Position numbers and translations under genes: made by a program. A stretch of 64,000 nucleotides of DNA, taken from NCBI GenBank assembly GCA_018398575.1, contig JAGTXZ010000018.1:62001-126000 (forward strand), read 5' to 3'. This document shows positions 21,827 to 32,546 of this stretch, piece by piece. How positions within the stretch are numbered: position 1 is the stretch's first letter; each line of letters starts with the position of its first letter. The DNA comes from Ampelomyces quisqualis. Lineage: Eukaryota; Ascomycota; Dothideomycetes; Pleosporales; Phaeosphaeriaceae. The notes beneath the pieces are model-generated. The model did no database searches, had not been told where the DNA came from, and saw only the letters and a program-made list of their open reading frames with translations.

Positions 21827-23431
21827 TCACCACCCGCCTTCCCGAGCCATAATGTCCCAGCCCACAAGGCGCCAAACCTCCTCTTTGTACCACTGTTCGA
21901 CATTTCCATCATCGATCTTGGCTACATTTTGCAGCGATGCAATGCGAATGGCAGGCACAGGTTTTGTGAGTACGTCGAGAAATTCGTCGTCATCATCGCG
22001 GCCATACATGCAATTGATTAGGGTGCGCTGGAGTCGATCCTTAGCAAGGGAGCTTAGCCGACCTTTCGGAGCAGCAGGCAGAGTCTTCATGCTCAAAGTC
22101 CGTCCCAACCGATTGGAGCTCAGGTTCTTCGCTGTCCGGTTACTTGGTGGGTTCATGTGATGTGGCGCAAGCCCCATAGCCCGCTCCAGTATGAGGACTA
22201 GAGCTCTCAACTCAAGCCGTATCCCAAGTGCATCGGCATCTCGTCTTGCGATATCAGCTGAGTCGATCGGCTCGGGCACAGGCGTGAGTTCGTCGTCCAT
22301 GGCAGCACTGCGGTGGCATCCAAACGTGCAGTAATACAGTCGTCTGCCGACGTGCTCGAGGAGCAGGAAAGCAAAGCCGTCGAAGATCCTTTGGTGAATG
22401 ACGTTCGTCTTGTCCAGAAGGCCCATCAAGCCGATGAGGAAGTGTGCCAATGAGCGAGCTGGGACTGACTCCCTTACGACTTTGTCAGATGCCTTGGCTT
22501 TACCCTTTTTTGTTGATGGAGGCTCTTTTGACGCTGTATTGGCTGTAGCGTATGCTGATGACTCGATGGCCAGTAGTGTGGCCTTGAAAGCCTCTGCGAG
22601 TTCACAGACAACGAGACTGGACAATCGGTCGTCACCACTAGCTTCCGTCATTTTCGTGATACCGACAAGCACTGACATGAAAGCGCGAGCGGCTATGGTC
22701 AAGGCTTGTGAAAAGTCTGATCGATCCTCGCTTAAAGATTGTGCTCCCGGAGTTCTTCGTCCCTGTCGCGACAGATGCTCATAATTGTGTGCAACGACTC
22801 GTACAACTTTGCCCAAGGCGGATGAAGTGCGAACTAGATGATGGCAGAGAGCTTCCCCATCCCGGTCAGCCGCTCGACACAGCTTATGTGTGGAGTATAG
22901 GGCTTCTGTGAGGGCGGTACCATCTAAGAAATATCAGCAGGTCTTCTAGCCGATCGAGCGGGTACCATTACCAGCACCCAGCCCCTCTAGAAAATCGTAA
23001 TCACTATCGATGCCCTCTTGTGTCTGCGAAACAGTCTGCTCAACCGCCGCTTTAGGTCGCTTTGTTGGCCGAGTTGGTGACGCTGCCGCCCTGCGCCTCG
23101 CCACTGTTGTCAGAGTCCCTAAGCGTTCGTCCTGGATGGAGTTTGTTTGTTGTGAAAGTGCTTGATTAGAACGCTCGAGTCTGATATTGATGGACCGCAG
23201 TCGATTGCACTCTTCCTGGGCCTTTTGACACTGGTCCTGCCAGTAGCCGACAAGGTCCAGGTAATGGTCATACTCAACAGCATTGGATGCCGGCTGGCCC
23301 GGCTTGCAGTGCTCTCGCAGCCGAAGAAGGTATTCTGATAGTGTCAGCTTGGACATGTGAACACGAGGCAGCGTCGGCCTGACCGCGAATCGTAGCGTTG
23401 ATGGGTTTTGACCGAACAATGGCGATAGCAA
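21827..23431 (-). CDS. conserved fungal protein with N-terminal coiled coil, function unknown
   Basis: Exons 23431-22966 and 22923-21827; the 42-nt intron joins GLGAGN to DGTALTEALYSTHKLC. Residues about 30-110 include a likely coiled coil (YWQDQCQKAQEECNRLRSIN...LERSNQALSQQ), followed by a basic patch (ARRRAAASPTRPTKRPKA) that could be a nuclear signal, and a mostly alpha-helical C-terminal domain containing VFAFLL-like hydrophobic helices and a YGRDDDDEFLDVL motif. I do not recognise the family. Met 23356 (MSKLTLSEYLLRLREH) is an equally good start. Confidence 0.75.
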
Positions 23432-23857
23432 GCGCGATGTGTGCCTGTGAAGGGAGAATAGGTGCAGTGAAGAACAAAGAGCTCGGCGCCATATTCTGCC
23501 GGTTTCGAAGGTGAGTGTAGGCGATTGTAGAGAAATCGCCCTATCGTGCTCGGGGTGGAAGGGGCGAATCTGGCGTTTTTGCAGCAGCAGGAAACGAGAG
23601 ATGCGCTTCTTGAAGTCGTCGAACCAGTAGAGAAGAGACGAGAATCTAGACGACGACAGGAAGAAGGGCGGGGCGGAAGTTTGGAAGTCGCGTGGGAGCG
23701 ATGCTCAAGGAAGGCACGACTCCGCTTTGCCACATCACTGCCCACACCATCCAAGACACAACACTGGCGCAAAGACGGACGGTATAGTACATGGGAGGAT
23801 CGTGACCGACGCACGGCACACTCACTGGTATATTTGTACACATCATACAAGCTTCCC

Positions 23858-25221
23858 TCACCGCATGCGCTCAGTCCTCCTCTTGTGGGGCAGCGGCTCT
23901 ACTCTCCTCCTCTTGAGCTCAAGCCCAACCTGGTCTTTCAGACCTGCTCGCTCCATGACGCCTGCCATGCTCTCGTCCCATTGAGTCCTGAACAGTGTTG
24001 CCGTGATCGGGCTAAGACTGTGCCTTTGAACGAAGCCTCGCAGACTGAACTTGTCGCGCTTGGTTGAAGCAAGCTTGGTCACGTCGAGCGACTGCGCCTC
24101 CTTCTGCTCCAGAACGAAGATGGCCAACCGATGGTACGGCGCTCCCTTGTGGGCCCACGGCGCAACCCACGGGAGGGCGATCTTCCTCGCCGATGCATCT
24201 GCCGTCTTGACATCCTCGTGCGCAATGCGTTGCAGAGCAATCGAGGTTTGCGTGGGCGACAGTGGGATGTTGGATGCAATCAAATGGCAGCGGTGCGTGA
24301 AGCTGTCCTTGTCCAAGTCGGGGACGTCTGCGTCGACAACCACGACTGTCACCAGCCTGTCTCCCGGCGTGAAGGTCTGCACGTTGAGGCGCGGCATGTT
24401 CTCGCTGACGCTCGAGTCGACGAAGTCACCAGGCGCTACCGGCTTGCGTCCAAAACCAAGGTCGATGTCTGCGACCACATCAAGCGTAGGGAGAAGGTCC
24501 GGGACGACGCTCATCTGGCTCAGACGCTGGTCGAGAACAAGGCGCTTGTACTGTCGCCACTTCTGGTCGGCCAAGTACCTGTAGATAGGCTTGTTCATGT
24601 CGCCTGTCCGAGTCAGCGGGTTCGACGCGCAGGGCAGCCATTTCGCGTACCTTGGCCGTCCTCAAACTTCCTCTTCACGATGGGGTCGTTGATGTCGGCC
24701 AGTATGACGAGATGGTGCAGGTGTTTCCGCATGCTGGTCAAGCGCACTTCTTTGGCCAGCGCACCACCGCTCACCGCAGCATCCTGCGCCATCACGTTCC
24801 GGATCCTCAGCTGCTGGGCGCCAATGGCCCCGATCTTCTCCTTCCTATCCTCCATGAGCACCTTCCTGGCCTCCTGGAAACACTGGTACGGGAGCTGCTC
24901 AAACGGGAACTCGGCAGCCTGCTTCAGCGCAGAGCGGCGGAGGGCAGCACGCCGACGACGGGACCCCACGGGCTGAATGTTCTCTCTCCGGATCAGGCGG
25001 CGCTCCTGCTTCTTGTTCTCGACCGTCTGGGGGTCGAGAGTGCCCCACTTCCGCATGTAGTCCGGGATCGGCTGGGCTGTCGAAGGCTGTGGCTGCACGT
25101 CTGCACGCGCGGCGGCCGAGGACGAGAGAAAGCGGCGCGGCGTGCCATGGGCGCCGGAGACAGGTCGCACGCAGCGCATGCACGTGGTGAATTGCCGGAG
25201 TGGCGGCGGGACAGAGGCCAT
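23858..25221 (-). CDS. MRPL35: mitochondrial large-subunit ribosomal protein mL38 (PEBP fold)
   Basis: Component of the mitoribosomal large subunit central protuberance. Exons 25221-24651 and 24603-23858, joined as EDGQGDMNKPIYRYLADQKW. A basic, Ser/Ala-rich N-terminus (FLSSSAAARADV) fits a mitochondrial presequence. The C-terminal half is a phosphatidylethanolamine-binding-protein fold: VVVVDADVPDLDKDSFTHRC and GAPYHRLAIFVLEQ are the mL38 versions of the PEBP signature strands. It is divergent from uL4m with 120 bp between start codons. Confidence 0.92.
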
Positions 25222-25341
25222 GGCGAGATGGGCGTGGCAATGCGGGCGTCGAGTGCTTCGCAGGGTCGCAGGGTCCGCCGCCAGAAAATCTGAGGCCGCC
25301 GTCTTGGCACTTGCTCAACCACCGAGCCTGCCGTTCCAGCG
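25222..25341. promoter_or_regulatory. 120-bp divergent promoter mL38/uL4m
   Basis: The only sequence separating the start codons of two mitoribosomal large-subunit genes on opposite strands. It must contain both 5' leaders and a shared or overlapping promoter. No E-box is seen. Confidence 0.6.
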
Positions 25342-27003
25342 TTGCGACGCACCACCACTTGCGGCATGGCTTGCACGCGCTTCTCCGCGCCGATGCGGGG
25401 CGCCACACGCCAACTGGCCAGCTTGCAGACACGGGACATGGCCACCTCCGCGGTCGAATACCTCGCCGTCAAGCCTCGCTCCGAACAGACTGTCCTCGCA
25501 ACCATCCACCGCTTCCCTTCCCTCGAACCCCTCCGCTTCGAGACATACCCGGCAAACGACCTCAACCTGCCCCTGCGAAGAGACATACTGCACCGCGCCG
25601 TCATCTACGAGGGGGACATGGCCAGATTGGGCACGGCTTCGACCAAGACCAGACATGAAGTCCGAGGCTCAAGACGCAAGATTCGGCCACAAAAGGGCTC
25701 GGGTCGCGCGCGTCTGGGAGACAGGTACTCGCCCATGTTGCGAGGCGGAGGGGTCGCATTCGGGCCCAAACCACGTGACTTTGCGACGGAGCTGCCAAAG
25801 AAGGTCTACGACCTGGCGTGGCGGACAGCGCTGTCTCACCGCTTCCGCAAGGGCGATCTCTACATTGTAGACAATGTCATGGAGATTGAGAGCCCGTCGT
25901 CCCGACTACTCCTCGACATGTTGAAGTATCAGGAGTCGCTGCAGGGAAGAGGAAGGAATCTGTTCATCACGCACGGCGAGCGACCGCTTCTCGAGGACGC
26001 CCTCGACCAGTTGGGTCGCGGCGAAGAGACGCTCACGTGGCAAGAAGTCGACGTCAAAAATCTACTCGAACAACAGCGCATCGTCATTGAGCGCCCGGCA
26101 CTCCACTCCCTCCTCTGTGCTCACCGCGAACAACTCCGAGGCGACCAGGAGCAGATCCACCCAGCATACAATATCCCCAAACAACGTCACGACCTCAAAA
26201 AACTAATTGGCTGGCCCGAATTCTGCGCCCTCCAACTCTCTACCGACCCTTCCACCGACCGCCCCGCCGCCTACGAATCCGTAGCCAGTCGACGCTACAA
26301 ACAAGCCGTCGACCTCCCCGAAGGACCCCAACGCTCAACCCTCATGATGTCAGCATACAGGCTCCTCGCCGAAGCCAAACAGCTCCACTTCCAAGCCACA
26401 ACCGGCTTGCCGTGGTCCGATTTCGTCGCTGAAGACAGAGAAGCCATGAAAGCGGGGTTCCCGCGCATCCAACAACTCACCTACCAGCAGTCCATCAAGC
26501 AGAGACTCGCCGACGACGCATCTGAACTGTCAAGACTGGAATCCGAAGAATACGAACACCAAGCAAACGAGCTGGGTGTGAAGAAACTTCAACTCGGACT
26601 CGAAGCCTCGCTGCTAGCCGCGCAAGTGTACGAACACGAAGCCGAAGCCCTAAGACTCCAAGGCGACGAACCTGGCGCGACTAAACTCCTGGATCTGGCG
26701 GGTCAACTGCGCACCGAGGTCGGGGAGCTAGAGTTGGAAATCTTGGAAGCGAGACTCGCGTTGGCGGCGCTGGATGCGAGGATTCAGACTGCCAAGGGGA
26801 ACGTCGGGGCGCGGAGAAGCGCGGAGAAGGAAAAGGACGTGCTGCAGAAGCAGGTGGATGAGTTGCGGGCTAAGTTGGAGGCGGAGGCTGCGGCGGAAGA
26901 AGAGGCGAGGTTGGCGGCAGAGGAGGAGGGGGAGGAGGAGGGGGGTGACGGGCATGTTGCAACCGAGGTTGCGACAATGGAACAGGTGAAGAAGTCAGTG
27001 TGA
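25342..27003 (+). CDS. YML6: mitochondrial ribosomal protein uL4m with long C-terminal coiled-coil extension
   Basis: Single exon, 553 aa. Residues about 45-270 are a uL4 domain: LPLRRDILHRAVIYEGD, the extended loop RGSRRKIRPQKGSGRARLGD then MLRGGGVAFGPKPRDF, and a C-terminal part with GRNLFITHGERPLLEDAL. The N-terminus is mitochondrial-type. The yeast protein (286 aa) ends about here; this frame continues for some 280 residues with LMMSAYRLLAEAKQLHF, a long Glu/Ala/Leu-rich coiled coil and an acidic E-run near the end. No intron or second start is needed. The extension could be a lineage-specific mitoribosome contact or a fused gene. Confidence 0.88.
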   Translation: MRRTTTCGMACTRFSAPMRGATRQLASLQTRDMATSAVEYLAVKPRSEQTVLATIHRFPSLEPLRFETYPANDLNLPLRRDILHRAVIYEGDMARLGTASTKTRHEVRGSRRKIRPQKGSGRARLGDRYSPMLRGGGVAFGPKPRDFATELPKKVYDLAWRTALSHRFRKGDLYIVDNVMEIESPSSRLLLDMLKYQESLQGRGRNLFITHGERPLLEDALDQLGRGEETLTWQEVDVKNLLEQQRIVIERPALHSLLCAHREQLRGDQEQIHPAYNIPKQRHDLKKLIGWPEFCALQLSTDPSTDRPAAYESVASRRYKQAVDLPEGPQRSTLMMSAYRLLAEAKQLHFQATTGLPWSDFVAEDREAMKAGFPRIQQLTYQQSIKQRLADDASELSRLESEEYEHQANELGVKKLQLGLEASLLAAQVYEHEAEALRLQGDEPGATKLLDLAGQLRTEVGELELEILEARLALAALDARIQTAKGNVGARRSAEKEKDVLQKQVDELRAKLEAEAAAEEEARLAAEEEGEEEGGDGHVATEVATMEQVKKSV

Positions 27004-27175
27004 TGTAACATCATGTTGCTTGTATAGTAGGAGGACTTTGTGTATCCTATCTTCACCGTAAGCTGCTCATGTCGCTGTGGTGTAGTCCGTTCATGGCTCA
27101 TGATGCCTTTCCGCAGCGCCCAACGCCGGTTCCATGCTTTTCTCTCTCTCTCTCTCAAAAAAAACCGGCACACAT

Positions 27176-28314
27176 TCACGTCTTCATCTCCACCTCGATC
27201 CCATCGCTCTCCTCGCCTCCTTTTAGATTAAACACCTGATCCTTAACCTTGGCCGCAAGTAGCCCCATCTCCTCCTCCCTCGCAATCTTACTCCCCGCCG
27301 CCCCCAGCTTGCTCAACTGATCCTTCTTGCCCTCGCTCCCCGGCACCATGCTCTTGTACCGCTTACTCGCCGCCGTCTCCTGCTGCATCTTGCGCGCGAG
27401 ATCTGCAATCTGATTCGTGCCGTAGTCGCGGTTGGATATCAGGGGGCTGGACGAGAGCGTCTGGACCCAGTATTTGTTCCAGAGGGCTTCGAGGATTTTG
27501 GTATCGAGCGAGGATTTGTAGTGCGTGACTTCGAGGGAGTAGTAGTGTGCAGCGTGGGCGCCAAAGTCTTCGATCTTGCCGAGTGGGATGGTTTGGAAGC
27601 CGTCGCTGTCGGTGCCACCCCCAGTCTTGCTTGACGACTTCTCCTTGTCCTGAATGTAATGTTCGGGGAACGTGCGGAATGCGCCGATTTCGACTTTACC
27701 CGCAGACACGGTGCGGTCCGGGTCGATGACGATGGCGCAGAAAGGGTCGGAGAATTGCTGCTGCGTCTTTTGGGTGTTGACGTCGATGCCGGATAGCCAG
27801 CAGCCATAGCCGGGGTGGGAGTGGTACCAGCCGACGGCGTTGTCCATTTGTCCTTGCTCACGGGCGCGCTGGAGGAATTCGACCATGTACTCGTTAGCCT
27901 CGTCCTGTGCGTTCACGCGCGTCTCGGTGCCTTCGACGGGTAATCTGAACGAGTCGGTGACGACAAATGTGTGCGCTTCGATCTTGCCGAGCATGAGGCC
28001 CATGACTTCGAGGGAGCCGCCAGAGCGTGCGTGCATGACCATCTTCAGCATGGCGACAGCGGAGATGCGGACCGAGGTGAAGTAGTGAGCATCGGTACGC
28101 CATGGGTGCGCCTCGTTGATGGCCTTTTGAGCAGAGGCTGAGTATGAGTAGAGCGCGTCTTTTGTGGGGTCGACCAGCTTCACCGAGTTCTCGAGCTCTG
28201 TACGTTGCCCCGTTAGCAGGTGGTGTTGTAGCGGGGCATTGCAGGGTCCGTGGGGGCGCGTGTTGGTACAGAAAATCATGGAAGCTTACCCCAGGTCTTC
28301 AGAGCGGTGCCCAT
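27176..28314 (-). CDS. RRI1: COP9 signalosome subunit 5 (CSN5/Rri1), deneddylase
   Basis: Catalytic JAMM metalloprotease of the COP9 signalosome, removing Nedd8 from cullins. Exons 28314-28290 (a 25-nt microexon, MGTALKTW) and 28197-27176; the join gives TWELENSVKLVDPTKDAL as in other CSN5 proteins. The JAMM zinc site is complete: EVMGLMLGKI (Glu), then GWYHSHPGYGCWLSGIDVNT (His-His-Asp). The C-terminal helices (EALWNKYWVQTLSSSPL) match the CSN5 rather than Rpn11 branch. It is convergent with uL4m, with a CT-dinucleotide run at 27140-27158 between them. Confidence 0.93.
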
Positions 28315-28552
28315 GGCGGTTAGCGTAGGGGAGAGCAATAGAGTGAGACTACTGCGGCGTGTTGTTGTTGCGAGGTGGGAGAGCTCCCGAGACCTGGCGG
28401 GGAGCTGTCGTTCACGCCAAGACTTACTCCGTACAGGCGCACCAGTGCGCGCGGGACCACAACACATGTCATACAAGAAGCGCGACAAGGCCGGCGGCGT
28501 TCATTGAGATGGGACGTGCGATCATCTCAAGCTACACGGAACAACACAGGCT

Positions 28553-29283
28553 TCAACTGCGACTCCCCTTCCTCCTCCCAGTCTGATCCTCCCACCCCAT
28601 CCGGTCATTCATCCGCCTGGCCTCCTCCTCCATCTTCTGCACCCACCTCTGGGTCAGGTCGTCATTCTCCTTCTTCAACGTCTCCTTCTCCTGCTCCGCC
28701 ATGTTGAGCTGCAGCGTCAAGGCCACCATTTCATCCTGTATGTCCTCGACAAACTTGCCCTTGCCCCGCAGTTCGTCTACCCTGTCCTTGCCACGCCGCT
28801 CTAGGTTGGCGCGAACTTTCTCGAGCTGGGCTATGCGCTGCCTCTGGAGGGCATCTGAGGCTTTCAAGGCGGTGAGCTCTGCGTTGGTGGCGCTGAGTTT
28901 GGTCTCGAGCTCGCCCCGCGTGCGCTGTGTGGCGGCTAGGTCGGAGCGCAATTGCGCGAGGGAGGAAGGCGAGGATACGTCTGCCAAGGTTGTGTATGTC
29001 TTTGCTTTTGGTGTGTCGGGCCGCATGGTCTTGGTCGAGGCAGTAGGCGTGGATGCGCCGTCGTCTGCAGCAGGAGCAGCCTGGTTTGCGAGCGTTGCTG
29101 TGCGGTCGGCAAGCTTTGTGTCTAGACATGGTCAGAACCGCTGTCACAAAGATTCAAGTGCAGCGCGCATTTAGCAGACGCACGTTTGGTGCACTCACAA
29201 GCGTTGAGGTACTCTTCATGCGCCTTCTCTCGGGCATCGCGTGCCTCGATAGCGGACAAGTACTCAGCAAGCGGGTTGCTCAT
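28553..29283 (-). CDS. ATG16: autophagy protein Atg16
   Basis: Coiled-coil partner of the Atg12-Atg5 conjugate, which directs Atg8 lipidation to the phagophore. Exons 29283-29199 and 29121-28553. N-terminal Atg5-binding helix: EYLSAIEARDAREKAHEEYL, continuing NAYTKLADRTATL across the intron. The C-terminal half is a continuous coiled coil with the Atg16 signature (KFVEDIQDEMVALTLQLNMA, DDLTQRWVQKMEEEARRMND). About 217 aa, lacking the WD40 domain found in animals, as expected for fungi. Confidence 0.92.
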
Positions 29284-29535
29284 GGCGGCAGGTACAGCGG
29301 TGTGGAGTGAAGTCGTGAATGCGTGCGTACTGTTGCTCTCATGATGGTTTGCTTCGTGAAGTAGGCTGATGCGCGTCACGGAGGAATCGTCCAACGGACA
29401 GCGGCAGGTGGCCTCGGAGGTGCCGGGCGACTTACACGGTGATTGGCCGACCCACCAGCATGTTGTACACCAGAAAAGTTGTCGCGTAGCCACTTCACCT
29501 CCACCAGCCCATCGCGCCCTTAATCGTATCGCAAA
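29284..29535. promoter_or_regulatory. divergent promoter ATG16 / mitochondrial IF3
   Basis: 252 bp between two divergent start codons; no other feature is visible. Confidence 0.45.
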
Positions 29536-30453
29536 ATGCCACCCGCCCACCTCTCAAGCACCCCTCACGCCCTCTATCGCGTCTTTGTCGCTCCCCTCCG
29601 CCCACACACCTCGACCCCCCTTCTCCGCGCCCCCGCCTTCCCCCCCTCCCATACCTCGATCCGCACAAAAGTCTACAAAAAAGACACAGCCCGCCACGCG
29701 CTCTCCGACCAATACGTCCTCGACTCCGCCATCGACTCGCCCTTTATCAACTTTGTCGATTCCGCCGGCGTATTCCACCCACGCATTCCCATCATCGACG
29801 CCGTATCCCAAGTCAACCGCACCACCCAACATCTCGTGCAACTAGTCCCCGGACGCGTCGACGAATTCGGGCGCCCTGACCCCAATGACCCCCCGACATG
29901 TCGCGTTATAGGCAAATTAGCGCTGCGCGAACAACACGCCAAGAAACTCGATCTTGCGCGGCGACAAGCAAAGGGTCAGGGAACAGGGCCGTCGCCCAAG
30001 AGTATGGAGTTGAATTGGGCGATTGCGGGAGGGGACTTGAAGCATCGGTTGAAGCAACTGAGGGGGTTTTTGAGTGAGGGGAGGAAAGTCGAGCTTATGG
30101 TCGGACCGAAGAAAAGAGGCCGGAAGGCGACCGAGGAAGAAGTACAGGGGTTGGTTGGGGCGCTGCAGGACGCACTGGACGAGGTGAAAGGCGCGAAGGA
30201 GGTGAAGAGGGAGGGGGAAGTTGGCGGGGTGTTGATGATGACGTTGGAGGGGAAGAAGGAGAAGAAGAAGAGGGAGAAGAATAAAAAGGGCGACGTGGAG
30301 CAAGTGGAGGAGGTGGAGGAAGGGGATGAGCTTGAAGAAGAGGGTGAGGGTGAGCAAGAGGAAGGGACTGAGCAGAAGACTGGGGATGGGGTGGAGACAG
30401 TTACGAACGCGCGGTATACTGCAGCGAAGAGGCGTGGGCATATAGTGAGGTAG
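29536..30453 (+). CDS. AIM23: mitochondrial translation initiation factor IF-3 (Aim23-like)
   Basis: Single exon, 305 aa. A basic, Pro-rich presequence-like N-terminus precedes DTARHALSDQYVLDSAIDSP (IF3-N-like), REQHAKKLDLARRQAK, then the IF3-C core MELNWAIAGGDLKHRLKQLR followed by GFLSEGRKVELMVGPKKRG. The C-terminus is a Lys/Glu-rich low-complexity tail. IF3 keeps mitochondrial subunits apart and proofreads initiation. It is tail-to-tail with the mitochondrial GluRS gene, with only 90 bp between stops. Confidence 0.85.
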   Translation: MPPAHLSSTPHALYRVFVAPLRPHTSTPLLRAPAFPPSHTSIRTKVYKKDTARHALSDQYVLDSAIDSPFINFVDSAGVFHPRIPIIDAVSQVNRTTQHLVQLVPGRVDEFGRPDPNDPPTCRVIGKLALREQHAKKLDLARRQAKGQGTGPSPKSMELNWAIAGGDLKHRLKQLRGFLSEGRKVELMVGPKKRGRKATEEEVQGLVGALQDALDEVKGAKEVKREGEVGGVLMMTLEGKKEKKKREKNKKGDVEQVEEVEEGDELEEEGEGEQEEGTEQKTGDGVETVTNARYTAAKRRGHIVR

Positions 30454-30543
30454 GGCTTTGAAGGTATTGGGCACACGTCTTTGTTTGGTAGCATTGTTCA
30501 TGCTACCACCTATTGATACATATCCTACACCCCTTCCGCGACT

Positions 30544-32172
30544 CTACGTCTCCAACCCCAGCCTCGCCAATGTCTCCCCCCTCCCCAGTATCAACATAAT
30601 ATCATACAACCTCATACCCTTTTCCTGCCCCGTAAGCGCCAGCCTCAGAAAATGATACACGTCTTTGCTCCCCTCCCTGCCCTCTTCCCTCGCATCAATA
30701 ATCTCTCTGACTTTCTGCATCAGATTCTCCCTATTCCACTCCTGCTCCCCGACAGTCCTCAGGCGCTGCCACTGCATGGGCACACTCGACACAGTGGCCA
30801 CAGGCGGTGATGTACGATTTGGTCGCAGGGGAGTAAAAAAGAAAGCGTTGCGGTACAAGAATTCGTTGGCGTTGGTGTAATTGTCTGCATCGACGGCGAT
30901 GATTTTGGAAACGTAGTCATGGGGCGAGGCGGAGCAGACGACTTTCTTCCAGTCTGTGTAAGGGCTATCGCGGGATGTGAGGAGGCGCACGACATTTTGG
31001 ACCATTTCCTCGAGTTGAGGCCCGCCGGTTCGGGCGCGGCGAGCGGCGTGCTTGCGTTGGAGGAAGTGGAGTTTGCCGAATGTTACCGTCGTGTTCCCCT
31101 TTGTGAATTTTAGGGTGAAGCTTTCGACGAGCGCCTGCAGATGCATCATGTCCGACTTATTCTTGTGGCTCCAGCCGAGCAGGGCGGCGAAGTTGGTGAG
31201 GGTTTCGGGGAAGATTTCCATGTCCTTGAAGGCGGTGATGTCGGTGTCGAAGTTCCGTTTCGAGAGCTTGTTGCCGTGTTCATCGACTAGTAAGCCCACG
31301 TGCGCAAACTCTGGAGGGACCCATCCAAAGGCGCAGTACATGGCCATGTGCTTTGGCGTGCTGGGCATCCACTCGGACCCCCGAATGACGTGTGTGATGT
31401 TCATGAGATGGTCGTCTACCACGTTGGCAAGGTGGTAGGTAGGCAAGCCGTCGCTCTTTATCAGAATGGGGTCTTCGTACGAGGACTCGGTGACATGGCC
31501 CCGCTTCTTGAGCGGCCTACAGAGGCCGTAGATGAGGTCCGTGTAGGTAGGGTACTGGTCCGGGACCTTGAACCGTATCGTGTGCGGCTCGCCCTTGTGC
31601 GCCCTGTCGTCGCTTTCGTCCTTTGGCACGCTGGCACATGTGCGATCGTAGTCTGTCGCCAGTCCCAGCCTGTGCTTGTGTTCGGCGAGCGCGTTCAGGC
31701 GCTGGGTGGAGCAGAAGCAGCGGTAGGCATGGCCTGTGTCGAGCAGCTGTTGCGCATGCTGCTGGTAGATGTGGCTCCTTTCGGACTGCTTGTAGGGGCC
31801 ATAGGGTCCGCCCACGCCAGGCCCCTCGTCCCACAGCAGCTGGGCCCATTGCAGGTCGTCGACCAGCCGCCGCTCGGCGTCGGGCACGGTGCGCTTCTGG
31901 TCCGTGTCCTCGATGCGCAGGACGAACTGGCCGCCGGTGCGTTTGGCGAGGAGGTAGTTGAAGAGGGCAGTCCGCAGGGAGCCGAGGTGAAGGTAGCCCG
32001 TGGGGGAGGGTGCGAAGCGCGTGCGTGCGGGTAGCGCGGGGAGCGCAGTGGTGGGCTTGGCGTGCAGGGCGCTGGCGGCGGTGTGGGAGGAGATGGGGCG
32101 TCGTGAAGCACGTGAGCGGCGGAGCAGACAGGAGCGCCACGAATGGGCCCGCAGGAGCCTGGGGGCAGACAT
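30544..32172 (-). CDS. MSE1: mitochondrial glutamyl-tRNA synthetase
   Basis: Single exon, 542 aa. Class I synthetase with the HIGH-type motif RFAPSPTGYLHLGSLRTALF, RIEDTDQKRTVPDAERRLV, a typical GluRS insert (STQRLNALAEHKHRL) and the KMSKS-type GNKLSKRNFDTDI. The Arg/Ser-rich N-terminus (SWRSCLLRRSRASRRPISSH) is a mitochondrial presequence. The frame is open upstream to 32343, but Met 32172 is the start that places the presequence first. A CACGTG lies at 32245-32250, 73 bp upstream. Confidence 0.92.
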   Translation of the reverse strand: MSAPRLLRAHSWRSCLLRRSRASRRPISSHTAASALHAKPTTALPALPARTRFAPSPTGYLHLGSLRTALFNYLLAKRTGGQFVLRIEDTDQKRTVPDAERRLVDDLQWAQLLWDEGPGVGGPYGPYKQSERSHIYQQHAQQLLDTGHAYRCFCSTQRLNALAEHKHRLGLATDYDRTCASVPKDESDDRAHKGEPHTIRFKVPDQYPTYTDLIYGLCRPLKKRGHVTESSYEDPILIKSDGLPTYHLANVVDDHLMNITHVIRGSEWMPSTPKHMAMYCAFGWVPPEFAHVGLLVDEHGNKLSKRNFDTDITAFKDMEIFPETLTNFAALLGWSHKNKSDMMHLQALVESFTLKFTKGNTTVTFGKLHFLQRKHAARRARTGGPQLEEMVQNVVRLLTSRDSPYTDWKKVVCSASPHDYVSKIIAVDADNYTNANEFLYRNAFFFTPLRPNRTSPPVATVSSVPMQWQRLRTVGEQEWNRENLMQKVREIIDAREEGREGSKDVYHFLRLALTGQEKGMRLYDIMLILGRGETLARLGLET

Positions 32173-32368
32173 GGCGGCGGAGAAGGTGTTGCGCGCCACA
32201 GCCCGCCTTTGGGCCGCCGAGTTTCTACGGCGGGCGGCTGCCACCACGTGCACACCACACCCTAGGCCCTGGGGCCTACATACGAAGTACTTTTCTTTTC
32301 GCCAGGCCTGCCCGCACCGCTGCCCCTCCGCCCGCACCCCCACAAGTCACGTTCACGAGTACGACGCC

Positions 32369-32516
32369 GCCTCCCTTCCTTTCCCCGTTCCTCTTTCCCC
32401 TCTTTCCTCCTCCCACTCTTTCCCCTCTCTCCACCCTCTCCCCTCTCTCCCCTCTCTCCCCCCTCTCCCCCCTCTCTCCCCTCTCTCCCCCCTCTCCCCT
32501 CTCTCCCCTCCTTCCA
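32369..32516 (+). repeat. homopyrimidine tract, (CTCTCCCC)-type
   Basis: Nearly 150 nt of C and T on the plus strand with only isolated G or A interruptions; from about 32,405 it becomes a quasi-tandem array of CTCTCCCC/CTCTCTCCCC units. It lies between the GluRS start and the first recognisable XDJ1 codon. It may be a giant polypyrimidine tract preceding an XDJ1 acceptor or an H-DNA-prone promoter element. Confidence 0.85.
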
Positions 32517-32546
32517 CAGACTTGCTGACACAGACATGCAGTGCAG

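Noticed and set aside
25142..25870. 242-aa plus-strand ORF between mL38 and uL4m
   Set aside because: Out-of-frame shadow across the divergent promoter and the uL4m start; no family features.
29554..29841. 95-aa minus-strand ORF inside IF3
   Set aside because: Gly-rich antisense shadow of the C-rich IF3 presequence region.
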